From Thiodiazotropha sp040793985 (GTDB taxonomy: Bacteria > Pseudomonadota > Gammaproteobacteria > Chromatiales > Chromatiaceae), in the NCBI GenBank assembly GCA_040793985.1, contig JBFNJI010000003.1, positions 62,001 through 126,000 on the forward strand: a DNA stretch of 64,000 nt. The letters are read 5' to 3'. The notes beneath the pieces are model-generated. The model made no database searches. It saw only the letters and a program-made list of their open reading frames with translations, and was not told where the DNA came from. Below, piece after piece: positions 42,463 through 50,895 of this stretch. Within the stretch, counting starts at the first letter, position 1. The number at the start of each line of letters is the position of its first letter. A program made the translations under genes and the position numbers.

Positions 42463-42909
42463 ATGAATCCTCTGCTGCTGTTTCTGCTGCTGTTTGTCGG
42501 TGTACCCCTGGTTGAACTCTATTTTCTGATCAAGGTGGGGTCGCAGATCGGTGCCTTTCCAACCATTTTCCTGACCATCTTCACGGCGCTACTCGGCGGT
42601 TGGATGGTGCGCGCCCAGGGTTTTGCAACCCTAACCAAGGTACGAGGCACGATGGATCGTGGCGAGGTGCCGGCCTTCGAGATGCTGGAGGGGGCGGTTC
42701 TGCTGATCTGTGGGTTTTTGCTGCTGCTTCCCGGATTTATCACCGATGTGGTCGGTTTTGTCTTCCTGGTGCCGTCGATCAGGCGTTTGTTGCTTGCTGT
42801 TGCACTGCGGCAGGGGGGGGTTATGGGGCCGCTGGATACGGCGCCCGATGAACCTGGTGAGCGGCGTGTTATCGAGGGGGAGTTTGAGCGTGAGGATAAG
42901 AAGGAGTAG
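42463..42909 (+). CDS. fxsA: FxsA-family membrane protein
   Basis: A 148-residue inner-membrane protein with three to four helices (LLLFLLLFVGVPLVELYFLI, TIFLTIFTALLGGWMV, LLICGFLLLLPGFITDVVGF). PGFITDVVGFVFLVPSIRR is the FxsA hallmark. In E. coli excess FxsA relieves exclusion of phage T7 by the F factor; the normal role is unknown. I start at the ATG at 42463; longer upstream frames lack any family similarity. It often lies just upstream of groES; here two minus-strand genes intervene. Confidence 0.93.
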   Translation: MNPLLLFLLLFVGVPLVELYFLIKVGSQIGAFPTIFLTIFTALLGGWMVRAQGFATLTKVRGTMDRGEVPAFEMLEGAVLLICGFLLLLPGFITDVVGFVFLVPSIRRLLLAVALRQGGVMGPLDTAPDEPGERRVIEGEFEREDKKE

Positions 42910-42995
42910 TCAATGGTTGTGCCGTTGCGGCAACCGGAATCCTCACCTGTCTGTGGCGTCGATGGGAGTCGACAGGCTGGAATAGGTGGACGATT

Positions 42996-43025
42996 ATCTC
43001 ATCCCGGTTGCTATCGGGATGAGAT
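42996..43025. terminator. Stem-loop between convergent fxsA and ppk2
   Basis: ATCTCATCCCG / CGGGATGAGAT form an 11-bp perfect stem with an 8-nt loop. The structure lies in the 127-bp convergent gap. It lacks a clear T-run on either side, so termination is plausible in both directions but unproved. Confidence 0.55.
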
Positions 43026-43036
43026 TGAGCGGCCAT

Positions 43037-43852
43037 TCAGGGATAGATTTCCGGTACGAATGTCTGATCGGTGATCGGTGGTCTAACGTATCCCTTGTCG
43101 GTTGCACGATGAGGCAGCTCGATAGGTTCAGGGGTTAGGTCCTCATAGGGGATCACGCTCAGTAAATGGGCGATGCAGTTGAGTCTGGCGTGTTTCTTGA
43201 TGTCGGAGTGCACCACATACCAGGGCGCCTGCTTGATGTCGGTATGGGCGAACATCTCGTCCTTGGCCTTTGAATATTCCAGCCATTGGGAGCGGGACTC
43301 CAGGTCCATCGGGCTCAGTTTCCAACGCTTGTGCGGCTCCTCCAGCCTGCTCTGAAAGCGGCGCTCCTGCTCCTCGTCGGAGACTGAGAACCAATACTTT
43401 ATTACTATGATGCCAGAGCGGACCAGCATGCGTTCGAACTCAGGACAGGAGCGGAGGAATTCCTGATGCTCCTCGTCGGTGCAGAAGCCCATAACCTTCT
43501 CGACACCGGCCCGGTTGTACCAGCTGCGGTCGAACAGCACCATCTCCCCGGCAGCGGGCAGATGGGGTACATAGCGTTGGAAATACCATTGCGTCTGCTC
43601 ACGCTCCGTGGGGGCGGGCAGGGCCACCACGCGACAGATGCGTGGATTGAGATGTTGGTTGATGCGTTTTATCACGCCACCCTTGCCGGCTGCATCCCTG
43701 CCTTCGAAGATAACCACCACTTTGAGGCCTTCGTGCTTGATCCACTCCTGCAGCTTTACCAGTTCCAGCTGCAGCTTGAACAGCTCTTTCTCGTAGACTT
43801 TGTTTTCAATTTTTTTTGGCTTGTTGCTCTTGTCTTTTTTTGTGTCTGCCAT
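43037..43852 (-). CDS. Polyphosphate kinase 2 family protein
   Basis: Transfers phosphate between polyphosphate and nucleotides; most members make GTP or ATP from polyphosphate and NDP. The 271-residue cytosolic protein has the Walker A EGRDAAGKGGVIKRINQHL, the lid/arginine region LPAPTEREQTQWYFQRYV, Walker B-like VLFDRSWYNRAGVEKVMGF and KYWFSVSDEEQERRFQSR. This is the short one-domain class I type. The first 25 residues are Lys-rich. It is the first gene of a short minus-strand block upstream of groES, 72 bp from the FKBP gene and perhaps co-transcribed with it. Confidence 0.94.
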   Translation of the reverse strand: MADTKKDKSNKPKKIENKVYEKELFKLQLELVKLQEWIKHEGLKVVVIFEGRDAAGKGGVIKRINQHLNPRICRVVALPAPTEREQTQWYFQRYVPHLPAAGEMVLFDRSWYNRAGVEKVMGFCTDEEHQEFLRSCPEFERMLVRSGIIVIKYWFSVSDEEQERRFQSRLEEPHKRWKLSPMDLESRSQWLEYSKAKDEMFAHTDIKQAPWYVVHSDIKKHARLNCIAHLLSVIPYEDLTPEPIELPHRATDKGYVRPPITDQTFVPEIYP

Positions 43853-43924
43853 TGTAGCCTCCCAGTCTCACTCTTAATTGTAATGATTGATAGTTCGAAT
43901 TTACCATGCAATCCGCTATCAGGA

Positions 43925-44353
43925 TCAAAGTATCTCTACCAGCTCAAGGTCGAAATTGAGTGCTTCCCCCGCCAGCGGATGATTGCCATCTATGGTTGCG
44001 TTTTTCTCGCTGAGGGCGGTAACAACCACGTTGAACTGCTCGCCATTGGGGCTTGATGCCTGAAGATTCATGCCAACCTCGAGTTCAAGGTCGGCGGGAA
44101 AGTGCTCCAATGGAACCTGTTCCACCAGGGCTTCGTTATGATCGCCATAGGCCTCTTCTGCGGGGATATGGATCCGTTTCTGATCGCCGACCTCCATACC
44201 CTCGACACCCGACTCAAATCCGGGGATGACTTTTTGGTCGCCAATGGTGAATTCAATGGGCTCGCGTTCAAGCGAGGAATCGAATTGAGTGCCATCGTCC
44301 AGTGTGCCTGTGTAGTGAATGCGGACTGTATCGCCCTGTTTGGCTGGTCTCAT
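43925..44353 (-). CDS. slpA: FKBP-type peptidyl-prolyl isomerase, SlpA/SlyD-like
   Basis: Speeds up proline isomerisation and acts as a folding helper. The 142-residue protein has the FKBP core (GDTVRIHYTGTLDDGTQFDSS, VIPGFESGVEGMEVGDQKRI, AYGDH) with an inserted flap domain (about residues 70-125). It lacks the His/Cys-rich metal tail of SlyD, which makes SlpA the better name. It is divergent from groES and only 230 bp from it, so a shared stress-linked control region is possible. Confidence 0.93.
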   Translation of the reverse strand: MRPAKQGDTVRIHYTGTLDDGTQFDSSLEREPIEFTIGDQKVIPGFESGVEGMEVGDQKRIHIPAEEAYGDHNEALVEQVPLEHFPADLELEVGMNLQASSPNGEQFNVVVTALSEKNATIDGNHPLAGEALNFDLELVEIL

Positions 44354-44462
44354 GTTGGATCTCGTGCTTTGTAATAAGTATTAAAGGGGCAATTATCACA
44401 CATATTCTCTGTATCGACTTGGTTGAGCAAGGGTTATTTGTGATAAAAACGCCCGGAGAGCC

Positions 44463-44490
44463 TTGACTAACCGCTTTTTCTCTCTATTAT
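44463..44490 (+). promoter_or_regulatory. Sigma-70 promoter of groESL
   Basis: TTGACT (44463-44468), a 16-bp spacer and TATTAT (44485-44490) are followed directly by the CIRCE operator. A CCTTGA stretch overlaps the -35 box, but no CCCCAT box for sigma-32 follows at the right spacing. Confidence 0.7.
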
Positions 44491-44516
44491 TAGCACTCAG
44501 TTGTGGTGAGTGCTAA
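44490..44516 (+). promoter_or_regulatory. CIRCE operator (HrcA binding site) of groESL
   Basis: TTAGCACTC, 9 bp, GAGTGCTAA: a perfect match to the CIRCE consensus. It overlaps the end of the -10 box and the transcription start, where HrcA would block polymerase. hrcA itself is not in the window. Confidence 0.95.
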
Positions 44517-44583
44517 CAACCTTGCCCGTAAAGAACCCACAATCGATTTTTCAGAAAAACCATTTATTGAGGAGAATCAGTCG

Positions 44584-44874
44584 ATGAATATTCGTCCGCT
44601 GCACGATCGCGTGATCGTTCGTCGTAAGGAAGAGGAGCGCACCAGCCCGGGCGGCATTGTGCTTCCTGATGCAGCTACCGAGAAACCCATACTCGGTGAG
44701 GTACTGGCTGTCGGCAACGGCAAAATCACCGACAGCGGTGAGGTTCGACCGCTGGATCTCAAGGTCGGTGACAATGTGCTTTTCGGTAAGTACTCCGGTA
44801 CTGAAGTGAAGTTGGGTGGTGAGGAAGTTCTCGTCATGCGTGAAGAAGACATCATGGGTGTGATTGAAGACTAA
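44584..44874 (+). CDS. groES: Co-chaperonin GroES
   Basis: The heptameric lid of the GroEL folding chamber. The 96-residue product starts MNIRPLHDRVIVRRKEEERT and carries the mobile loop ERTSPGGIVLPDAATEKP and the ending EDIMGVIED, standard for the family. I start at the ATG at 44584, which follows GAGGAG; a longer upstream frame runs through the CIRCE element. groEL follows 78 bp later. Confidence 0.99.
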   Translation: MNIRPLHDRVIVRRKEEERTSPGGIVLPDAATEKPILGEVLAVGNGKITDSGEVRPLDLKVGDNVLFGKYSGTEVKLGGEEVLVMREEDIMGVIED

Positions 44875-44952
44875 ACCCTGACATTTCTATCTCAGAGCGA
44901 CACAGGCAAGGCCTGGTGAAGATTTTCAACATTTACCCAAGGAAATTAAGAC

Positions 44953-46593
44953 ATGAGTGCAAAAGAAGTACAATTTGGTGATGACTCCCGCCAACGTATG
45001 ATCAAGGGTGTCAATATTCTGGCCAATGCAGTCAAGGTGACCCTTGGCCCCAAAGGCCGCAATGTAGTGCTGGAGAAGAGTTTCGGTGCTCCGACCGTAA
45101 CCAAAGACGGCGTATCCGTCGCCAAGGAGATCGAACTCGCCGACAAATTCGAAAATATGGGCGCACAGATGGTCAAGGAGGTCTCTTCCCAGACCTCTGA
45201 CGTCGCCGGAGACGGCACCACCACCGCGACCGTGCTGGCCCAGGCCATGGTACGCGAAGGCCTCAAGGCCGTTGCCGCCGGGATGAACCCGATGGATCTC
45301 AAGCGTGGTATCGATAAGGCGGTGATCTCCGCGGTGGAGGAGCTGCAGGCCATCTCCCGTCCCTGTTCCGATGACAAGGAGATCGCCCAGGTCGGCACCA
45401 TCTCCGCAAACTCCGATGCCGATATCGGCGATATCATCGCCGAGGCGATGCAGAAGGTGGGTAAAGAGGGCGTTATCACCGTGGAAGAGGGTTCCGCCCT
45501 GCAGAACGAGCTGGACGTGGTCGAAGGTATGCAGTTCGATCGCGGTTATCTCTCACCCTACTTCGTGACCAATCAACAGAATCAGTCGGCGGAATTGGAA
45601 GAGCCCTACATCCTGTTGCACGACAAGAAGATCTCCAACATTCGCGATCTGTTGCCGGTGCTCGAGGGCGTGGCCAAGGCAGGCAAACCGCTGTTGATCA
45701 TTGCCGAGGACGTGGAAGGCGAGGCCCTGGCCACCCTGGTTGTCAACAATCTGCGTGGAATCGTCAAGGTGTCCGCAGTCAAGGCACCCGGTTTCGGTGA
45801 TCGCCGCAAGGCGATGTTGCAGGATATCGCAATTCTTACAGGTGGTACCGTGATCTCTGAAGAGGTGGGCCTCTCCCTCGAGAAGGCTTCCCTGGAGGAT
45901 CTCGGCAGTGCGAAGAAGGTCACCATCTCCAAAGAGGAGACCACCATCATCGATGGTGCCGGTATCGAGGGCGACATCAAGGCCCGTGTCGAGCAGATTC
46001 GCTCCCAAATCGAGGAAACCTCCTCCGATTACGATCGTGAGAAGCTCCAGGAGCGGGTGGCCAAGCTGGCAGGTGGTGTTGCCGTGATCAAGGTCGGTGC
46101 CGCCACTGAAGTGGAGATGAAAGAGAAGAAGGCGCGTGTAGAGGACGCCCTGCATGCCACCCGCGCCGCTGTCGAGGAGGGTATTGTCCCTGGCGGCGGT
46201 GTCGCATTGGTGCGTGCACTGCAGGCCATCGATAGTCTGAGCGGAGAAAATCACGACCAGGACGTGGGTATCGCGATTGCCCGCCGTGCCATGGAGGAGC
46301 CGTTGCGTCAGATCGTCTCCAATGCGGGCGGTGAGCCCTCGGTGGTGCTGGACAAGGTGCGTGCCGGCGAAGGCAACTACGGTTTCAACGCCAGCAACGA
46401 CGAGTACGGCGACATGATGGAGATGGGTATCCTGGATCCGACCAAGGTAACCCGTTACGCATTGCAGAACGCCTCTTCCGTGGCGGGACTGATGGTCACC
46501 ACCGAGTGCATGGTGGCCGAGGAGCCTAAGGAAGAATCCGCGCCGCCAATGGGCGACATGGGCGGCATGGGCGGCATGGGCGGTATGATGTAA
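44953..46593 (+). CDS. groEL: Chaperonin GroEL
   Basis: The 60-kDa chaperonin that encloses and folds unfolded proteins in two seven-membered rings. The 546-residue product has VTLGPKGRNVVLEKSFGAPT, DGTTTATVLAQAM (ATP site), NVEDALHATRAAVEEG-type motif VEDALHATRAAVEEGIVPG and the C-terminal GGM repeats ending GGMM. It is a single complete copy with an AAGGAAA ribosome-binding site. A strong terminator follows within 30 bp. Confidence 0.99.
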   Translation: MSAKEVQFGDDSRQRMIKGVNILANAVKVTLGPKGRNVVLEKSFGAPTVTKDGVSVAKEIELADKFENMGAQMVKEVSSQTSDVAGDGTTTATVLAQAMVREGLKAVAAGMNPMDLKRGIDKAVISAVEELQAISRPCSDDKEIAQVGTISANSDADIGDIIAEAMQKVGKEGVITVEEGSALQNELDVVEGMQFDRGYLSPYFVTNQQNQSAELEEPYILLHDKKISNIRDLLPVLEGVAKAGKPLLIIAEDVEGEALATLVVNNLRGIVKVSAVKAPGFGDRRKAMLQDIAILTGGTVISEEVGLSLEKASLEDLGSAKKVTISKEETTIIDGAGIEGDIKARVEQIRSQIEETSSDYDREKLQERVAKLAGGVAVIKVGAATEVEMKEKKARVEDALHATRAAVEEGIVPGGGVALVRALQAIDSLSGENHDQDVGIAIARRAMEEPLRQIVSNAGGEPSVVLDKVRAGEGNYGFNASNDEYGDMMEMGILDPTKVTRYALQNASSVAGLMVTTECMVAEEPKEESAPPMGDMGGMGGMGGMM

Positions 46594-46620
46594 CACCCCC
46601 CGAAGCGGTAGCTCGCTGCC

Positions 46621-46654
46621 AAAGCCCCGCACCTTCCCAGGTGCGGGGCTTTTG
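46621..46654 (+). terminator. Rho-independent terminator of groESL
   Basis: AAAGCCCCGCACC / GGTGCGGGGCTTT form a 13-bp stem with a 6-nt loop, followed by a T-rich run (TTTTGTTGTTTTT). It lies 28 bp after the groEL stop. Confidence 0.93.
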
Positions 46655-46757
46655 TTGTTTTTGCGGTTAAATCTTTTCCCTCTCCTGCCGCTATTTTTTA
46701 CTGGCTGGAGTCGTTTCTGTTTGACGAAAGGAGGCGTACAACTATCGGGGAAAAATA

Positions 46758-49022
46758 ATGTTCAGGAATATTGGTATTTCGCTACGATTTGTCATAGCGA
46801 CAGTCCTGGCTGTCGTTATCGTGCTTGCTGTTATGCTCTCGACTGCATTCAATTTCATGGGCGGAGTTCTCAACTCCGCGGAAGAGAATGAAATTCATGA
46901 GATTTTCGAAACCGTGGTGGAGGGCATTGAGTCGGAGGGCCGACTTGCCAAGGCGATGAGTGCCCTGGTGGCCGGTATTCCAGAAGTCCAGAATAATTTC
47001 GCGTTGCGTAACCGTGCTGCATTGGAGGATCTATTCGTGCCTGGATTCCAGGTATTGAAGAAAGAGTATGGTGTGCGTCAATTTCAGTTTCATGAACCGC
47101 CGGCCACCTCGTTCCTGAGGGTCCACAAGCCGGCCAAGTTCGGTGACGATCTCTCCTCATTTCGCTTTACGGTTGTAGAGGGCAACAAGAACAAGAAGGC
47201 CATCCAGGGCCTGGAAGTGGGTGTTGCCGGCCTCGGTGTGCGGGGGTTGGTGCCCGTGAATCATGCAGGTAAGCATGTGGGAACCGTGGAGTTTGGCATG
47301 TCATTCGGCCAGTCATTTTTCGACGACTATTCCAAGCAACATGAGGTCGATCTTGAACTCTATATCAATCGCAATGGCGTGATGGATCGGTTTGCCTCCA
47401 CCATGGAGGGCAATAACCTGGTCACGATCGAGGCCTTGAAGGCGTTGAGCAAGGATCAGCATCTATTCGATAAGGGTGAACTCAACGGTAAGCCAGTTGC
47501 TTATTATGCGTCGACGGTAGAGAACTACTCGGGTGAAACGATCGGGGTGCTGCTGCTGGCAAAAGACCGCAGCTATTTCGCCGACTCCATGTCGAACCTG
47601 ATGATGATGGTGATTGCATTGGGCGTGCTGTCGGTGTTGTTGATTGGCGTGACGGTCTGGCTGATCAGTCGTGGCGTGGTGAAACCGATCAGCGATGCGG
47701 CCCTGGCGATGGAGGGGATTGCCTCCGCCGAGGGAGACCTTACCGTCCGCATGGATGAGTCCGGGGCCGATGAGGTGACGCGGCTTTCAAAGGCCTATAA
47801 TCGCTTTGCTGAAAAGACCGAGGCGATGATAAACAAGGTCTCCAAGGCGACCGGGAATCTTAGTCTCCAGATCGGGGATTTCGCCACACTGGCTGAGCAC
47901 ACCCGGGATGGTATCAATAAACAGCATGAACAGACGACGCAAGTGGCGACGGCGATGACGCAGATGTCCGCGACTGTTCATGAAGTGGCGCAGAATACCA
48001 CCCAGACGGCGGAATCCGCACGGCTGGCCGACGAGCAGGCCAACAGCGGCCGCGAGGTGGTGAACGAGGTGACCGGCAGTATCGATACCCTGGCCACGGA
48101 AGTGGGTAAGGCGGTGGAAACCGTGCAACGCGTGGAGGAGGACAGTGAACGTATAGGTTCTGTGCTCGATGTGATACGCGGGATCGCGGATCAGACCAAT
48201 CTGCTGGCCTTGAACGCGGCCATCGAGGCTGCCCGCGCCGGTGAACAGGGGCGTGGGTTCGCTGTTGTCGCCGACGAGGTGAGAACCCTGGCCAAACGCA
48301 CCCAGGATTCGACCCAGGAGATCCAGGAGATGATCGAAAGCCTGCAGTCAGGTGTCCACGAAACCGTCTCGGTCATGAAGACCAGCCAGGAGCAGGCGGC
48401 CGAGAGTGTGGAGCAGGCCGGCCGAGCCCATGATGCCCTGAAGGAGATCACCCGGGTCGTCGACAGCATCTCACAGATGAGTTCCCAGATCGCCACGGCG
48501 GCCGAGGAGCAGAGCGCGGTGGCGGAAGATATCAACCGTAACATCGTTGAAATAACCCATGTGGCGCAAGAGACCACGGATAATTCGGTCAAGAGTTATG
48601 AGGCGAGCGAAGGGATGTCGAGGGAAGTCGATCTGCTGAGTGGACTGCTGTCGGAGTTCAATACCAGCGATGCCCACTGTACACATCTGCAACAGGCGAT
48701 GGCGGCGCATATGAGCTGGAAGACCAAGCTGCGAGGTTTTCTCGATGGCAAGGGCTCCCTGGATGAGCGGGTAGCTTATGATCACAAGGCCTGTGGATTT
48801 GGTGTCTGGTATGAGAACGTGGGGCGCAAGGAGCTCTCCCATATCAGTGAAATCAATCAGATCGAGCAGCCGCATCGAGAGCTGCATGAGCTGATCAAGC
48901 GCATCTCCGAATATAAGAACAGGGGAGATATGGAGGCCGCCGAGCGGGAGTATCAGAAGGTCGGTCCCCTCTCGGAGAAGATCGTGGACATGATGCGGAC
49001 GATTCAGAACAAGATCAGTTGA
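46758..49022 (+). CDS. Methyl-accepting chemotaxis protein with periplasmic sensor and C-terminal CZB domain
   Basis: A 754-residue chemoreceptor. Membrane helix 1 (about 8-36) and helix 2 (about 285-310) flank a periplasmic double-Cache-type sensor. A HAMP domain and the signalling hairpin follow (NLLALNAAIEAARAGEQGRG, FAVVADEVRTLAKRTQ). The last 110 residues form a CZB zinc-binding domain: His651 (HMSWK), Cys679 (DHKACGF), His706 and His710 (QPHRELH). In relatives this domain binds zinc and answers to oxidants such as HOCl. No other che gene is in the window. The ligand of the periplasmic domain is unknown. Confidence 0.93.
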   Translation: MFRNIGISLRFVIATVLAVVIVLAVMLSTAFNFMGGVLNSAEENEIHEIFETVVEGIESEGRLAKAMSALVAGIPEVQNNFALRNRAALEDLFVPGFQVLKKEYGVRQFQFHEPPATSFLRVHKPAKFGDDLSSFRFTVVEGNKNKKAIQGLEVGVAGLGVRGLVPVNHAGKHVGTVEFGMSFGQSFFDDYSKQHEVDLELYINRNGVMDRFASTMEGNNLVTIEALKALSKDQHLFDKGELNGKPVAYYASTVENYSGETIGVLLLAKDRSYFADSMSNLMMMVIALGVLSVLLIGVTVWLISRGVVKPISDAALAMEGIASAEGDLTVRMDESGADEVTRLSKAYNRFAEKTEAMINKVSKATGNLSLQIGDFATLAEHTRDGINKQHEQTTQVATAMTQMSATVHEVAQNTTQTAESARLADEQANSGREVVNEVTGSIDTLATEVGKAVETVQRVEEDSERIGSVLDVIRGIADQTNLLALNAAIEAARAGEQGRGFAVVADEVRTLAKRTQDSTQEIQEMIESLQSGVHETVSVMKTSQEQAAESVEQAGRAHDALKEITRVVDSISQMSSQIATAAEEQSAVAEDINRNIVEITHVAQETTDNSVKSYEASEGMSREVDLLSGLLSEFNTSDAHCTHLQQAMAAHMSWKTKLRGFLDGKGSLDERVAYDHKACGFGVWYENVGRKELSHISEINQIEQPHRELHELIKRISEYKNRGDMEAAEREYQKVGPLSEKIVDMMRTIQNKIS

Positions 49023-49039
49023 GCGCACTACCCGACCCC

Positions 49040-49075
49040 GCCCGCCCGGACTCCGGTCTGAGCGGGCGCTTTGCT
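49040..49075 (+). terminator. Probable terminator after the chemoreceptor gene
   Basis: GCCCGC (49040-49045) pairs with GCGGGC (49062-49067) around a loop that itself contains a CCGGA/TCCGG arm, followed by GCTTTGCTT. It lies 18 bp after the chemoreceptor stop and next to the end of the convergent gene. The T-run is short. Confidence 0.6.
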
Positions 49076-50607
49076 TAGCAGGCTGTCCGGTACTGGGGAA
49101 GTGTCGTCTGATAGGGATAGAGTTGATCAAGCGCTATGGGCTGGGTGTTGGCCTGAATGATCTGGCAGTGATGGCGTCGCAGCGCCCGTGGATGGGGTAC
49201 GCCGCACGAGTGGGCGATGAGGCCGCTGCCATAGTGGATCTTGTCAACGAAGTTTCTTATGCGTAGCGCCTTTTGTTGCGGATTAAGTCCCCTTTGCAGG
49301 CGTTTATTGTGGGTTGTTATGCCCGTGGGACAGCTGTTTCTATTGCATTTCAGCGCCTGGATGCAACCCATTGCGAGCATGAAACCGCGGGCCGACACGA
49401 CGAAGTCGGCGCCGACACAAAACGCCCAGGCTGTCTCCGAGGGATTGATCAGCTTGCCGGAGGCGATGACCTTGATGCGCTCACGCAACCCGTAGCGCTG
49501 CAGGATATCGACCACTTTCGGCAGCGCCGCCTTGATCGGCAGCCCGACGCTATCCATCAGCGGCATGGGTGCCGCACCGGTACCGCCGTCACCACCGTCG
49601 ATGGTAATGAAATCTGGTGCACTGGCGACGCCACAGCGGTGTATCTTCTGGCACATCTCTTCAAGCCAGCCATGGGTACCGATCACTGTCTTGAAACCGA
49701 CCGGCTTACCCGAGATATCGCGAATGCGATTGATAAACGCCAGCAGTTCCGAAATGCTGGATATTTCGGGATGGCGATTGGGCGATATGGAGTCCCTGCC
49801 CGCCGGAATGCCGCGGATCGCGGCAATCTCCCGAGTCACTTTCGCTCCCGGCAGTATCCCCCCCTTTCCCGGCTTCGCACCCTGGCTGAGCTTTATCTCG
49901 AACATCCTTACCTGGGGCATGGCGGCAAGCTGTTTCAGTTTCTCCTCACAGAAATGGCCCGCAGGGTCGCGCACGCCGTAGTTGGCGGTGCCTATCTGGA
50001 ACACCAGGTCGCTGCCCCCTTCCAGATGGTAGGGTGAGAGACCGCCTTCGCCGGTATTAAGCCAGCAGCCCGCCAGTTTCGCGCCCTGGGAGAGCGCGCG
50101 TACCGCGGGGATCGAGATGGCGCCGTAACTCATACCCGATACATGGATCAGTGACTCGGCCCGGTAGGGTTCCCTGCAGCCCCTGCCAATGACCACTGCG
50201 GGAGCCCGGGCGGCGTCGCTCGCTAGGGTTGGAAACGGTGTGTTGACGAAGAGGAATGTTCCTGGCGCATTCAAGGACTTTGTGGAGCCAAAGGCGATGG
50301 TGTTGTCGACACCCGCAGCGGAGTTGTAGACCCACTCCCGCTCCGCCCGGTTGAAAGGCATCTCCTCCCGGTCCATGGCAAAGAAGTATTGCCGGAAGAA
50401 TTCGCCCAGGCGGTTGAACAAGGCGCGGAAGCGACCGATAACGGGAAAGTTGTGGCGAATCGCGTCCCTGGTCTGGAAGAGATCGATAATGAGGAGGATG
50501 ACAACCAGTAAAGCGCCACAGCCGATAACGAAGATAAACAGCGCTGAGAGCGCCGCCACCCCCTGCATTGAGAAGAAGCTGATCCAGTCCATGCTGTCGC
50601 CTGCCAA
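49075..50607 (-). CDS. FMN-binding glutamate synthase family protein, membrane-anchored
   Basis: A 510-residue protein with one N-terminal membrane helix (about 14-42, VAALSALFIFVIGCGALLVV) and a glutamate-synthase alpha-barrel. It shows HVSGMSYGAISIPAVRALSQ, TGEGGLSPYH, FEIKLSQGAKPGKGG, ITIDGGDGGTGAAP (FMN site) and the cluster ligands CIQALKCNRNSCPTGI for a 3Fe-4S centre. It lacks the glutaminase domain, so it is not true GltB. The reaction is unknown. It is read divergently from glnE. An alternative start is the ATG 15 bp downstream (50592). Confidence 0.92.
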   Translation of the reverse strand: MAGDSMDWISFFSMQGVAALSALFIFVIGCGALLVVILLIIDLFQTRDAIRHNFPVIGRFRALFNRLGEFFRQYFFAMDREEMPFNRAEREWVYNSAAGVDNTIAFGSTKSLNAPGTFLFVNTPFPTLASDAARAPAVVIGRGCREPYRAESLIHVSGMSYGAISIPAVRALSQGAKLAGCWLNTGEGGLSPYHLEGGSDLVFQIGTANYGVRDPAGHFCEEKLKQLAAMPQVRMFEIKLSQGAKPGKGGILPGAKVTREIAAIRGIPAGRDSISPNRHPEISSISELLAFINRIRDISGKPVGFKTVIGTHGWLEEMCQKIHRCGVASAPDFITIDGGDGGTGAAPMPLMDSVGLPIKAALPKVVDILQRYGLRERIKVIASGKLINPSETAWAFCVGADFVVSARGFMLAMGCIQALKCNRNSCPTGITTHNKRLQRGLNPQQKALRIRNFVDKIHYGSGLIAHSCGVPHPRALRRHHCQIIQANTQPIALDQLYPYQTTLPQYRTAC

Positions 50608-50895
50608 GAGATATCCAATGCGTAGTGCCTGGAAAATTGACGAATCCCAATCTTATATCCGGATTCTGATTGTGATACGCAGCAGACCGGCGGTTGGATG
50701 TCGGGGTGGAAGTGGGAGTAAGCAAGCATCAATCATCACTATGCGTGCGGTTAAATACGCAGCAAAAAAACTGATAGACTGGCGAACAACGGCGATTGGC
50801 GACGGCCGGGTTGGATTTTCTTACGTCGATATGGGGCAAGACCAACCGATATCTCCCTTATCGACCGAAGACGGAGAGACTACCCTGATGAGGCG

